Part shown: piece by piece, positions 17,231-26,652 of the stretch
How the letters are laid out: each line of letters opens with the position of its first letter
How positions within the stretch are numbered: position 1 is the first letter of the stretch
Assembly (NCBI GenBank): GCA_910588125.1
Contig: CAJUPI010000006.1
Span: forward strand, 28,202 to 92,201
Source of the DNA: an uncultured Lachnospiraceae bacterium
GTDB lineage: Bacteria > Bacillota > Clostridia > Lachnospirales > Lachnospiraceae
Reading direction: 5' to 3'
DNA length: 64,000 nt
Translations under genes and position numbers: made by a program
The notes under the pieces: model-generated
What the model saw: the letters and a program-made list of their open reading frames with translations, nothing else
The model's database searches: none
Told to the model about the DNA's origin: nothing

Positions 17231-17955
17231 TTTTTCTTTTTTTCTTTATGCTCTTTTTTAATACCCGCCAGTCCGGCAAGCTGTAATGCTGTCTGGTGGA
17301 TGTCCAGATCACCGGTTTTCAGATCTTCTCTTTCCTTCAAATATTGGAAAAAGCTTTTGGGATGAAACACAAAGGCGGGAGTGGATTCCAGCACAGCCTG
17401 AGGATTGGTAAATACGGTTACAATCTCAAGAGAGGCAGTGATCCCGGCGCATTCCATGGCAGAACGGATCAGCTCTTTTTGTTCCTGACATGCTTTTATA
17501 GGGTTATCAAAGGTTTTGTCCTCTCCGTTGATATGCTGGCGCCAGGAGGCGGAGACACCGGCAGGCTCCATACGGTTACCTGGGGCAATGGTTCCGCCAA
17601 AGCCCAGGCAATATACGCCTATAATACCTCCAGGAGCGACTACCAGCGCGGTAAGACGGGCGGTTTTCCCATCATGGCTGATGGTACCGGGAGCGACAAG
17701 GCGCATGCCATTTTTGGAGGTAAAACGCAAAAGCTGGGCAACAAAGGCCGTCAGCTCATTTTTGGTGCCGTTGCGAACAAGGGGTTTGCGGGGGGCTTTG
17801 GTTATCTTTTCGGCTTCCGGTTCTTTAAGGCTGCGGATGCCGAACAGCATCCGGGTGATATCCTTTCCGGTCCGTTTTTGGAGAATCGGGATCAGGAGGA
17901 TCATCACGAAAGCTAGGATGGCAATGAACAGAAACTGTTGTGAAGGATTATCCAT
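17227..17955 (-). CDS. Membrane-anchored NERD-like domain protein
   Basis: 242 residues. One N-terminal transmembrane helix (about residues 8-25, FLFIAILAFVMILLIPIL), then a cytoplasmic region in which LTALVVAPGGIIGVYCLGFGGTI and the following NPIKACQEQKELIR block resemble the NERD (nuclease-related) fold, though the usual EVK motif is not present. The C-terminus is strongly basic (KKEHKEKKKK). The start at 17955 is supported by GAAAGGAG; the frame extends 24 codons further without a site. It follows the zinc-ribbon protein gene by 46 bases and is probably cotranscribed. The function is unknown and NERD assignment is tentative. Confidence 0.6.
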   Translation of the reverse strand: MDNPSQQFLFIAILAFVMILLIPILQKRTGKDITRMLFGIRSLKEPEAEKITKAPRKPLVRNGTKNELTAFVAQLLRFTSKNGMRLVAPGTISHDGKTARLTALVVAPGGIIGVYCLGFGGTIAPGNRMEPAGVSASWRQHINGEDKTFDNPIKACQEQKELIRSAMECAGITASLEIVTVFTNPQAVLESTPAFVFHPKSFFQYLKEREDLKTGDLDIHQTALQLAGLAGIKKEHKEKKKK

Positions 17956-18001
17956 AATTTTGCTCCTTTCGGTCAAGCCGTTTTTGTTTGAATCTGGAAC
18001 C

Positions 18002-18733
18002 TTAAGAGTCCGGATAAAGGCGGCCATAGATTTCTTCTGTCAATAAATCCACATAGGAGGGATTGGAAAGATCGTGGTTCGTGACAAGGATGTCCTGGAT
18101 CAATTCAAAGCGCTTCAGGCTCAACTCTTCCGAAATCAACTCTCCGTATTCCCGGACAAGCTGTTCGTCCAGCATTTGCCCGGTATAGCTGTCGGCAAAC
18201 CACTGAATCAGGTTTTGGGTTTTAAGTTCCTCCTCTCCGATCTGTTCTCTGACATTTTTGGCGTCCCGGATTGTCTTGATTGCCACAAACAAAGAGGCGG
18301 CTCCCATGACGGTCAGGACCGCCTTTGCTATGATGCTAAAAGAAAATGGAATAACATTCAGCCAGCAAAGGGCAGAAAAAGCGATCAGCACGCCGCCTAC
18401 AAGGAAAAAGGCAGAGGCAGAGGATTTTAAATCATCATATTGTTCGGATTTTTTTACATATACATGAGTGGGAAAGAGGCCGCGCTGCCGCTTGAGGGCA
18501 GGAGAAGGGGTTTTGCCCTCATCTTTTGCTTCCTCATCCGGTTCCTCCATGATATCCTCAGCCATGGAAAGTTGGGCCTGATATTCGGCCTGCATGCGGG
18601 CCAGAGCTTCTTCCTCCGCTTGTCTTTTGAGGGCTTCGGCGGCTTCTCTGGATTCTACAAGAGCGCCGCCGCAGTCACTGCATACGGTGATTCCTTCGAT
18701 AAATTCCATATCACATTTTGGACAATAAGGCAT
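18002..18733 (-). CDS. Zinc-ribbon membrane protein of unknown function
   Basis: 243 residues. The N-terminus has a CXXC...CXXC zinc ribbon (CPKCDMEF then CSDCGGAL), followed by a Glu/Ala-rich probable coiled coil (about 28-75), then two hydrophobic segments (about 110-130 and 135-155) and a soluble helical C-terminus. No enzyme motif is visible. This type of small zinc-ribbon two-helix protein is common in Lachnospiraceae and unassigned. It is divergent from the ABC exporter gene and upstream of the NERD-like gene in a probable two-gene operon. Confidence 0.7.
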   Translation of the reverse strand: MPYCPKCDMEFIEGITVCSDCGGALVESREAAEALKRQAEEEALARMQAEYQAQLSMAEDIMEEPDEEAKDEGKTPSPALKRQRGLFPTHVYVKKSEQYDDLKSSASAFFLVGGVLIAFSALCWLNVIPFSFSIIAKAVLTVMGAASLFVAIKTIRDAKNVREQIGEEELKTQNLIQWFADSYTGQMLDEQLVREYGELISEELSLKRFELIQDILVTNHDLSNPSYVDLLTEEIYGRLYPDS

Positions 18734-18819
18734 ATTGCTATCCTCCCTGGGTTATAATCAAATTTTTTTCATTATAATCCATGCTTTTGGATCCGTCCAG
18801 TAATTTTACAAAATATTAC

Positions 18820-18848
18820 TTCACATTCCCATGGAAATAGGATAAAAT
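18820..18848 (+). promoter_or_regulatory. Promoter of the ABC exporter operon
   Basis: TTCACA, 17 bases, TAAAAT. The -10 covers the in-frame ATG at 18847, which therefore cannot be the start codon of the mRNA made here; the start at 18895 fits. Confidence 0.6.
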
Positions 18849-18894
18849 GAAGGGAAGCTTGGATTCTTTGAAAAGCACAGACAGGGAGGATACC

Positions 18895-20676
18895 ATGAAA
18901 ACATCGATGCTGCTGAAGCGTTTTTTGCCCTATTATAAAAGATATTGGAAGACAATGGCTTTTGATCTGTTTTGTGCGTCATTGACTACCGTATGTGAGC
19001 TGGTGTTTCCTATGCTGCTTCGGTATATTACCAATCAGGGAATGGAGGAACTGGCCTCGATTACCGTGGGGATGATTCTGCGGATTGGCGGAATCTATTT
19101 TGCGCTGCGTGTCATAGATGGCCTGGCTGCTTTTTATATGGCATATACCGGCCATGTGATGGGAACGCGGATTGAGACGGATATGAGGCAGGATGCATTC
19201 GAACATTTGCAAAAGCTGTCTGACAGTTATTTTAATAATACGAAGGTCGGCCAGATTATGTCGCGGATTACCAGTGACCTGTTTGATGTGACAGAGTTTG
19301 CCCATCATTGTCCGGAAGAGTTTTTTATTGCCTTTTTGAAAGCCGTGATTTCTTTTGGCATTTTATCGCGGATCAATTTGCTGCTGACGGTGATTATATT
19401 TATTTTTATTCCGATTATGGTTTTATCGTGCACCTATTTTAATCTGAAGGTAAAGCAGGCATTCCGGAGGCAGCGGCAGCAGATAGGAGAGCTGAATGCC
19501 CGCATTGAGGACAATCTGTTGGGCAACCGGGTTGTGCGGGCTTTTGCCAATCAGAACATTGAGATTGAGAAATTTCGCCAGGATAATCAGGCATTTCTGA
19601 CAATCAAACGGGAAAGCTATCTGTATATGGCGGCATTCCAGGATACCATCCGGATGTTTGACGGACTGATGTATGTGGTAGTGATTGTGGCGGGCGGAAT
19701 TTTTATGGTAAAGGGGAGGATAGAGCCGGGGGATTTGGTGGCTTACACCCTGTATGTGACGACGCTGCTGGCTACGATTCGCCGGATTATTGAATTTGCG
19801 GAACAATTCCAGCGGGGAATGACCGGTATTGAGCGGTTTGTGGAAATTATGGATTCAAAGGTGGATATTCTGGATGAGCCGGGGGCGAAGCCGTTAGAAG
19901 AGGTGCAGGGAGCCATCTGTTTTGATCATGTCAGTTTTGAGTATCCGGATGATCATAATTCAGTGCTGGAGGATATCAGCCTTGCCATCCGTCCGGGAGA
20001 GAGAATTGCGCTGGTAGGGCCTTCCGGCGGAGGAAAGACTACCTTGTGTAATTTGATTCCGCGGTTTTATGATACGACCCGGGGAGAGATCCGGATCGAT
20101 GGACGGGAACTCAAAGGGATTACCCTGCAAAGCCTGCGGACGAATATCGGGATTGTCCAGCAGGATGTATACCTGTTTTCCGGAACGGTGTATGATAATA
20201 TTTCTTATGGAAGTCCGGAAGCGTCAAGAGATGAGGTGATCCGAGCCGCTAAGCTGGCAGGCGCCCATGAGTTTATTGAAGATTTGAAGAATGGTTATGA
20301 TACCTATGTGGGAGAACGAGGCGTGAAGCTTTCAGGAGGACAGAAACAGAGAATCAGTATTGCCCGCGTGTTTTTGAAAAATCCGGCGATCTTGATTTTG
20401 GATGAGGCCACATCAGCTTTGGATAACGAAAGTGAGCATCTGGTTGCCCAGTCCCTCGAGCGCCTGGCCGAAGGCCGGACTACTTTGACGATTGCCCATC
20501 GCCTGACGACGATTCAGAATGCCGATCGGATTCTGGTGTTGGCGGAGGGACAGATTCAGGAAGAGGGGAACCATCAGGAGCTTTTGAAAAAACAGGGGAT
20601 ATATTATCAGCTGTATCAGTCGGCAAAGGAACAGGAGCCAGGCGTGGAAGAAACCGAGAATGGAAGGGAACAATAA
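18895..20676 (+). CDS. ABC exporter, fused membrane and ATPase domains
   Basis: 593-residue half-transporter of the MsbA/LmrA type. The N-terminal 310 residues hold six transmembrane helices; the C-terminal ATPase has Walker A GPSGGGKTT, signature LSGGQKQR, Walker B ILILDEATSALD and switch His in IAHRLTT. It should act as a dimer exporting drugs, lipids or peptides; being encoded singly suggests a homodimer. GGGAGGA precedes the ATG. The degV gene follows by 18 bases. Confidence 0.93.
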   Translation: MKTSMLLKRFLPYYKRYWKTMAFDLFCASLTTVCELVFPMLLRYITNQGMEELASITVGMILRIGGIYFALRVIDGLAAFYMAYTGHVMGTRIETDMRQDAFEHLQKLSDSYFNNTKVGQIMSRITSDLFDVTEFAHHCPEEFFIAFLKAVISFGILSRINLLLTVIIFIFIPIMVLSCTYFNLKVKQAFRRQRQQIGELNARIEDNLLGNRVVRAFANQNIEIEKFRQDNQAFLTIKRESYLYMAAFQDTIRMFDGLMYVVVIVAGGIFMVKGRIEPGDLVAYTLYVTTLLATIRRIIEFAEQFQRGMTGIERFVEIMDSKVDILDEPGAKPLEEVQGAICFDHVSFEYPDDHNSVLEDISLAIRPGERIALVGPSGGGKTTLCNLIPRFYDTTRGEIRIDGRELKGITLQSLRTNIGIVQQDVYLFSGTVYDNISYGSPEASRDEVIRAAKLAGAHEFIEDLKNGYDTYVGERGVKLSGGQKQRISIARVFLKNPAILILDEATSALDNESEHLVAQSLERLAEGRTTLTIAHRLTTIQNADRILVLAEGQIQEEGNHQELLKKQGIYYQLYQSAKEQEPGVEETENGREQ

Positions 20677-20694
20677 CAGAAGGGAGCCAATGAG

Positions 20695-21573
20695 ATGAAA
20701 ATAGCAGTAGTGACAGACAGCAACAGCGGGATCACCCAGAGCGAAGGAAAGCAACTGGGGATCTTTGTGATACCTATGCCTTTTATGATTGATGGGGAGA
20801 CTTATGAGGAAGATATCAGCCTGACACAAGAGGAGTTTTATGAACGTTTGAAGGAGGACGCGGATATCTCTACCTCCCAGCCTTCACCAGAGACTGTGAT
20901 GAAGCTGTGGGATCAGGTTTTAAAGGAGTATGACGAGATTATCCATATACCTATGTCCAGCGGCTTAAGCAGTTCGTGCCAGACAGCGCGAATGCTGGCG
21001 GAAGATTATGGGGGCCGAGTGCAGGTGGCGGACAACCGGCGTATTTCGATCACCCAACGGCAGGCGGTGATGGATGCAAGGAAGATGGCAGAGCGCAATA
21101 TGAGCGCGGAGGAGATCCGAAAAGAGCTGGAAGCAAGCAGCATGGAGTCCAGCATTTATATTACGATTGACACCCTGAAATATCTGAAAAAGGGCGGGAG
21201 GATCACACCGGCGGCTGCGGCGTTAGGTACTCTGTTGCGCCTAAAGCCGGTTTTGCAGATTCAGGGTGATAAGCTGGATGCCTTTTCGAAAGCGCGAACG
21301 ATGAAGCAGGCAAAGTCTACTATGCTGGCGGCGATTGCGCAGGATTTGAAGAATCGTTTTGGGGATCCGGAAGCAGAGCATACCTGGATTGCTGTAGCGC
21401 ATACCTGTAATTATGAGGCAGCCAAAGAGTTTGCGGCGGAATTGAAGACACTGTATCCCAAGACAGGGAATATTATTGCGGATCCACTGTCTTTGAGTGT
21501 AGCCTGTCATATCGGGCCTGGTGCCTTGGCGGTGGCAGCGACTCGTCATCTGCCTGAAAATGTCGGAAGATAG
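20695..21573 (+). CDS. DegV family fatty-acid-binding protein
   Basis: 292 residues. DegV fold with VVTDSNSGIT at the N-terminus, the STSQPSP motif, SSGLSSSCQTARM and the GGRITPAAAALGTLL segment that lines the lipid pocket. Family members (FakB) bind fatty acids and present them to the kinase FakA; no fakA is nearby. GAAGGGAG lies upstream of the ATG. It is cotranscribed with the ABC exporter and probably the sensor kinase 31 bases downstream. Confidence 0.92.
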   Translation: MKIAVVTDSNSGITQSEGKQLGIFVIPMPFMIDGETYEEDISLTQEEFYERLKEDADISTSQPSPETVMKLWDQVLKEYDEIIHIPMSSGLSSSCQTARMLAEDYGGRVQVADNRRISITQRQAVMDARKMAERNMSAEEIRKELEASSMESSIYITIDTLKYLKKGGRITPAAAALGTLLRLKPVLQIQGDKLDAFSKARTMKQAKSTMLAAIAQDLKNRFGDPEAEHTWIAVAHTCNYEAAKEFAAELKTLYPKTGNIIADPLSLSVACHIGPGALAVAATRHLPENVGR

Positions 21574-21604
21574 CGGGAAATATGGCGGCAGGAGACGAAA
21601 TAGA

Positions 21605-23059
21605 ATGGAAAATGAAATGAGAAGAAAGCATTGGTTTTCTTTTCCTAGCTTAACGGTAAGTCTGAAAGTGCCGGTGGCTGTGCTGATGGTATTATTCGGG
21701 ATGATTCCTATGTTGCTGTGTACCCAGGTCCTGATAGGGACACTGCGGCAGATCCAGACGGACTCCCGGATGGTTGAGGTCCAGAATCAGTGCCAGATTC
21801 TAAGCAGCAAGATGACAAGGACGGGATATCTGCGGGGAGATTCGCGGGACGGAACGATGGACAGCGAGATTCAGGCCATGGCAGACGTTTATAATGGCAG
21901 AATTGTAGTGGTGAACCGTGATTTTCGGATCGTCCAGGATACTTTCCACATTGCGGAGCGCCGGTTTTTGGTGGCAGAAGAGGTGGTTCGCTGTTTTCAG
22001 GGAGAGAGCAGCAGCAAATATAATAAAGACAAACATTATTTTGCCCAGGCCATTCCCATTTATGACAGTACTCCGATTAAGGGGATTGAAGGAGTGCTAG
22101 TCATTACGGCATCTACGGAAGGAATTTTGTCATTGATGGATACGGTATATGACAAGGCGCTGTTTCTGGAAATTCTGGTGACGCTTGTTTTAATATTAGC
22201 GGCTATGGGAGTGGTGACAATGCTTCTGCGGCCGTTCCAGGAGCTTCAGAAAAAGCTGAATCAGGTAGCGGCAGGAGCTTTGGATACGGATATCCGTACA
22301 GACAGTTATCGGGAGACTAAGGATATCTCACGGGCTGTGGGAAGTACGCTGTCCAAGCTTAAGGAGGTAGATCAGTCCCGGCAGGAATTTGTGTCTAACG
22401 TTTCTCATGAGTTGAAGACGCCGATTACTTCTATTCGGGTGCTGGCTGATTCCCTGATGGGAATGGGGGAGGCGCCGGTTGAGCTGTATCAGGAGTTTAT
22501 GGAAGACATTTCGGATGAGATCGATCGGGAAAGCAAAATCATAGATGATTTGCTATCACTAGTGAAGCTGGACAAATCTGAGGCAGAGATCAATCTTTCC
22601 CAGGTGGATATCGTGGTTTTAGTAAAGCAGATTCTAAAGCGTTTGCGGCCGATTGCCAACAAGAAAAATGTGGAGCTGATTCTGGAAAGCATCCGTGAGG
22701 TGACGGCTGATGTTGACGAGACGAAGCTGTCTCTGGCTATCAGTAACCTTGTGGAAAATGCTATCAAATATAATTCGGCAGGCGGTTGGGTACGGGTTAC
22801 GGTGGATGCCGATCATAAGTTTTTTTATGTGAAGGTGGCAGATTGCGGAATCGGAATTCCGGAAGAAGAACAAGATCGGATATTTGAGCGGTTTTATCGG
22901 GTGGATAAAGCACGTTCGCGGGCCACGGGAGGCAGCGGCCTGGGGCTTTCGATCACCCGACGGGTAGTGTTGATGCACAAAGGAGCCATTCGGCTGACCA
23001 GCAAAGAGGGGGACGGCAGTATATTTACTTTGCGGATTCCTCTGAATTATATCGCATAA
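21605..23059 (+). CDS. Sensor histidine kinase
   Basis: 484-residue membrane kinase: TM1 at about 25-48, an extracytoplasmic sensor region, TM2 at about 190-212, HAMP, then HisKA with SNVSHELKTPITS (phospho-acceptor His268), and HATPase boxes LVENAIKYN, DCGIGIPEEEQDRIFERFYR and GGSGLGLSI. The start at 21605 avoids overlap with degV and the ribosome binding site (CAGGAG) is 11 bases off. No response regulator gene is adjacent; its partner must lie elsewhere. It heads a run with a GerMN lipoprotein and ComEC. Confidence 0.93.
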   Translation: MENEMRRKHWFSFPSLTVSLKVPVAVLMVLFGMIPMLLCTQVLIGTLRQIQTDSRMVEVQNQCQILSSKMTRTGYLRGDSRDGTMDSEIQAMADVYNGRIVVVNRDFRIVQDTFHIAERRFLVAEEVVRCFQGESSSKYNKDKHYFAQAIPIYDSTPIKGIEGVLVITASTEGILSLMDTVYDKALFLEILVTLVLILAAMGVVTMLLRPFQELQKKLNQVAAGALDTDIRTDSYRETKDISRAVGSTLSKLKEVDQSRQEFVSNVSHELKTPITSIRVLADSLMGMGEAPVELYQEFMEDISDEIDRESKIIDDLLSLVKLDKSEAEINLSQVDIVVLVKQILKRLRPIANKKNVELILESIREVTADVDETKLSLAISNLVENAIKYNSAGGWVRVTVDADHKFFYVKVADCGIGIPEEEQDRIFERFYRVDKARSRATGGSGLGLSITRRVVLMHKGAIRLTSKEGDGSIFTLRIPLNYIA

Positions 23060-23119
23060 AAGCCGGCTGCTTCCCGGTATCACGTCGGCGGGGAAGCATG
23101 GAATGGCGGAGGATACGGA

Positions 23120-24085
23120 ATGAAAAGGTTAAAGATATGGCTGATATGGCTGACAATGCTGTTTCTGACAGGATGCAAAGGAAAGACAAGTATACCGGCA
23201 GACGGGGAAAGGCAGTTTCAGGTTTATTATTTAAATGCGGCAATGACTCGTCTGATGCCTTCCGAATACCGGACCCGGACAGAGGATAAGGATCTGCTGA
23301 TTCAGGAGTTGATGGATCGGTTTATGAAGGTGCCCGTAGATCTGGATGCCCAGGCGGCGTTATCAGAGAAGACGACTTATCAGGGTTACAAACAGGAAGA
23401 TATGGTGCTGTATTTATATTTTGACAGCAATTATGCCGGTATGCCGCCGGGCCGGGAAATTTTGTGCCGGGCAGCGCTTGTGCGGACGCTGACCCAGGTT
23501 CCCGGTATTGATTATATCTCAATTTATTCTGGGGATCAGCTTTTGATGGACAAAAACGGAATGCCGGTGGGAATGTTATCGGCGGCCGATTTTGTAGACA
23601 GCATCAGCGATGTCAATGCCTATGAACGGACAGAATTGATCTTGTATTTTACCGATGAGAATGGAGAACAACTGTTTCCGGAAAAGCGGGAAGTGATTCA
23701 CAATATCAATACTTCAGTAGAAAAGCTGATTTTGGAAGAGCTGTTAAGTGGACCGGAACAGCCAGGGTTAGAGCCGACTCTGGATCCAAATATCGGGCTT
23801 TTGAATGTATCAACCAATGAAAATGTATGCTATCTGAATTTTGACACAAGATTTTTGAATAATCCTTTGGAAGTGAAGGATTACATCCCGATTTATTCGA
23901 TTGTAAATTCTTTGTCAGAACTGTCTTCTGTCAACCGGGTACAGCTCAGCGTGAATGGGGCACAAAATGTGAAGTTTCGTGATTCCATAGAGCTGAATAC
24001 GATGTTTGAGCGGAATCTGGATTATATTGGCGAGGGCGGCCGCCAGGAGGATTTGAAACCGTTGGAAAGGATAGAGGAGGAGTAG
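23120..24085 (+). CDS. GerMN-domain lipoprotein
   Basis: 321 residues. Signal peptide with lipobox LTGC (Cys19). Two GerMN repeats follow, about residues 30-155 and 170-300; the second contains EKLILEELLSGP and ENVCYLNFD, the first ELMDRFMKVP and DMVLYLYFD. GerMN domains occur in spore germination protein GerM and in LpqB-like lipoproteins that sit beside a sensor kinase, as here. It is likely extracytoplasmic and may modulate the kinase upstream (inference). Confidence 0.85.
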   Translation: MKRLKIWLIWLTMLFLTGCKGKTSIPADGERQFQVYYLNAAMTRLMPSEYRTRTEDKDLLIQELMDRFMKVPVDLDAQAALSEKTTYQGYKQEDMVLYLYFDSNYAGMPPGREILCRAALVRTLTQVPGIDYISIYSGDQLLMDKNGMPVGMLSAADFVDSISDVNAYERTELILYFTDENGEQLFPEKREVIHNINTSVEKLILEELLSGPEQPGLEPTLDPNIGLLNVSTNENVCYLNFDTRFLNNPLEVKDYIPIYSIVNSLSELSSVNRVQLSVNGAQNVKFRDSIELNTMFERNLDYIGEGGRQEDLKPLERIEEE

Positions 24086-24087
24086 AG

Positions 24088-26538
24088 ATTAAACGGCCAT
24101 TATTAATACTGACAGCAGGGTTCGTACTTGGAGAGATACTTGGTCTGCTGGGTATGATGGCATGGAATATGTTCATGGTGATGACGCTGGCATTTGTGCT
24201 GGCGCTGTTGTCATGTTTTTTGTTTTACAGAAAAGAGCGCCTTGTGAAATTAATAAGCACTACAGGCGGCTGCAAAAATAGCAGGGCGATGATTAAGCTT
24301 TGGATTATCTGGGCCTGTCTGGGCAGCGCGTTTTTTCAGCTGGGATTTTGCCGCGGGAAGCAGGCTGTGGAGTGGAGCTTACAGGAACAGGAGCTTTCTT
24401 TGGACGGAACAGGGCAGACGGTATCGGGAAGAGTGCTTTCAATAAAAGCGAGTGGAAAGTATCAGGTAGTGGTATTGGAAAATTGCGTAATTGCCGGACA
24501 ACCAGAAGAAGGAAAGCCACATCTGAGAAGGCTCCAGGTTTATCTGGAGGAGGATAAAGGCAGCGTGCGTCCGCTTTTGGGGAGCAGAGTATCGGCAACC
24601 GGGGAGATTGGCATTTTCTCAACAGCCAGAAATCCCGGAGAATTTGATTATGCACTTTATTATCGCTCTCTGGGCCTGAATTATCGGATGTTTGCCAGCT
24701 ATTGGCAGCAGACGGGGCAGGAAGCAAGCTTGTGGCGGGAATACCTGTATGGCTTGTCTGAGTATGCAGGCCAGGTATTGGAAAGGGTTGCAAAGCCGGA
24801 GGATGCCGGTATTTTCCGGGCAGCGATTCTGGGAGAAAAGTCACAGTTGGATGATGAGATTCGTGATCTGTATCAGAAGAGCGGAATTGCGCATCTGCTG
24901 GCAATCAGCGGACTCCATTTGTCGTTGGTCAGTGCCGCCGTTTATGGCACCTTGAGAAGGCTGGGAGCTGGCTATGGAGGAGCCGGTCTTCTGGGCAGTA
25001 TGCTGCTGATATTTTATGGGATGCTGACAGGCGCATCTCCTTCTGTGATCCGTGCTCTGGTTATGGCGCTCTGTGGGTTTCTGGCAGCATATTTGGGACG
25101 GACCTATGATTTGTGCTCAGCCCTGGGGCTTGCGGCTTTGCTGCTTTTATGGGACAATCCTTATCGGCTTTGCCAGGCGGGAGTACAACTGTCCTTTGGA
25201 GCGGTGGCGGGAATTGCCGTGACCGCAGAAGTTTTTTTGCAGGGCGAGGCAAAAGAGAAGGAGGAAAAAAGAAAGAACAAGTGGCCGCTTGCAGATACAC
25301 TGGTATATAGCCTGGGAATGCAGGGAATGACATTACCCTTTGTCTTGTATCATTATTTTCAGATTCCCGTTTATGGAATCCTTATCAATTTGCTGGCAGT
25401 GCCGCTGATGGGAATCGTGGTAGCTTCCGGGGCGGCGGCTGTTTTACTGGGAAGCATCTGGCTGCCGGCGGGGAGGTTTGCGGCAGGAAGCGGCCATGCC
25501 ATTTTAATGCTTTATGAATGGCTTTGCCGGTTTTTCGATCGCTTTCCCGGAAGTACTTTGCTCCTGGGAAGGCCGGAGCTTTGGCAGATAGCCACTTATT
25601 TTGGAGGATTGATGGCTACTATGTGTCTGTGGAAGAAAAGAAAACGAAAATATTCGCTTTTGCTGCTGGCGGGACTTCCACTTTTGCTGTTGCCGCTTCC
25701 GGTTCGGGGGATGGAAGTTGATTTTTTGGATGTAGGGCAAGGGGACGGAATCTGCATACGTACTCAGGATATCACTATTTTAGTGGATGGTGGCAGCACA
25801 GATCAAAAACGTCTGGGAGAAAACAGGCTGGAACCGTTTTTAAAAAGCAAAGGAATATCAAAGATTGACTATGCGATTGTCAGCCACGGAGATCAGGATC
25901 ATATCAGCGGCCTGATTTATTTGCTGGAACAGGAGGAGATTGTTGTCAATACCCTGATACTTCCCTGGATGGGGAAGCAAGAGGAAATCTATGAACAGTT
26001 AAGGCGGCTGGCACTGGAACAGGGAGGCGATGTACAGTGGATGAAACGTGGAGATTGCCTGAAATCCGGCCGTTTGAAGATGATATGCAGATATCCGGAG
26101 GGACAAGGACAGCCCCTGGCAGATCGCAACGAACATTCCCTGGTATTGCAGGTGGATTATGAAGACTTTCACATGCTTCTGACCGGTGATATGAGCGGAG
26201 GCGGGGAACGGCATATGATAGAGCTGGAGCAGTCAGAGCCAATAAAAGGAGGAACGGCAGGACTGGGAGAAATTCAGGTTCTGAAAGTGGCGCATCATGG
26301 CTCCCGCTATTCTACCACAGAGGAATGGCTGGAGTGCCTTCGTCCGCATTGGGCGGTGATTTCTTATGGAGAGAAAAACCGTTACGGACATCCCGGCCAG
26401 GAGGTGATGGCGCATCTGTCAGAAAGGAAAGTGCAGATATGGGAAACGGCAGAAAAGGGGGCGATATCTCTGCGGACAGATGGACAGAAAATCTGGTGGA
26501 AAACCTGGCTTACGAAATGCAGTAGCGGGAAACCATGA
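24088..26538 (+). CDS. comEC: ComEC/Rec2 DNA-uptake channel, probable ATT start
   Basis: Competence channel protein transporting single-stranded DNA. In order: N-terminal helices and the DUF4131 region, the Competence-domain helices (IAHLLAISGLHLSLVSAAVYG, GASPSVIRALVMALCGF), then a C-terminal metallo-beta-lactamase domain with VDFLDVGQGDGICI, SHGDQDHISG and KVAHHGSRYST. The first ATG in frame (24154) has no good ribosome binding site and cuts the first helix; the frame is open upstream, and ATT at 24088 follows AGGAGG by 7 bases and gives IKRPLLILTAGFVLGEILG, a typical ComEC start. With ATT the protein is 816 residues. The gene starts 2 bases after the GerMN stop. Confidence 0.9.
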   Translation: MKRPLLILTAGFVLGEILGLLGMMAWNMFMVMTLAFVLALLSCFLFYRKERLVKLISTTGGCKNSRAMIKLWIIWACLGSAFFQLGFCRGKQAVEWSLQEQELSLDGTGQTVSGRVLSIKASGKYQVVVLENCVIAGQPEEGKPHLRRLQVYLEEDKGSVRPLLGSRVSATGEIGIFSTARNPGEFDYALYYRSLGLNYRMFASYWQQTGQEASLWREYLYGLSEYAGQVLERVAKPEDAGIFRAAILGEKSQLDDEIRDLYQKSGIAHLLAISGLHLSLVSAAVYGTLRRLGAGYGGAGLLGSMLLIFYGMLTGASPSVIRALVMALCGFLAAYLGRTYDLCSALGLAALLLLWDNPYRLCQAGVQLSFGAVAGIAVTAEVFLQGEAKEKEEKRKNKWPLADTLVYSLGMQGMTLPFVLYHYFQIPVYGILINLLAVPLMGIVVASGAAAVLLGSIWLPAGRFAAGSGHAILMLYEWLCRFFDRFPGSTLLLGRPELWQIATYFGGLMATMCLWKKRKRKYSLLLLAGLPLLLLPLPVRGMEVDFLDVGQGDGICIRTQDITILVDGGSTDQKRLGENRLEPFLKSKGISKIDYAIVSHGDQDHISGLIYLLEQEEIVVNTLILPWMGKQEEIYEQLRRLALEQGGDVQWMKRGDCLKSGRLKMICRYPEGQGQPLADRNEHSLVLQVDYEDFHMLLTGDMSGGGERHMIELEQSEPIKGGTAGLGEIQVLKVAHHGSRYSTTEEWLECLRPHWAVISYGEKNRYGHPGQEVMAHLSERKVQIWETAEKGAISLRTDGQKIWWKTWLTKCSSGKP

Positions 26539-26652
26539 AATATCTGTGAAAATCATATTATCCATTTCCAAAGACATAAAATTGTGGTAAAATCAAAATA
26601 CAGGCATGATAATGATGTTCGAAAATGTGCATGATGCCAGAAAGGAGTATTT

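Noticed and set aside
18847..18894. ATG at 18847 as start of the ABC exporter
   Set aside because: It overlaps the -10 element TAAAAT of the only good promoter; GGGAGGA precedes the ATG at 18895.
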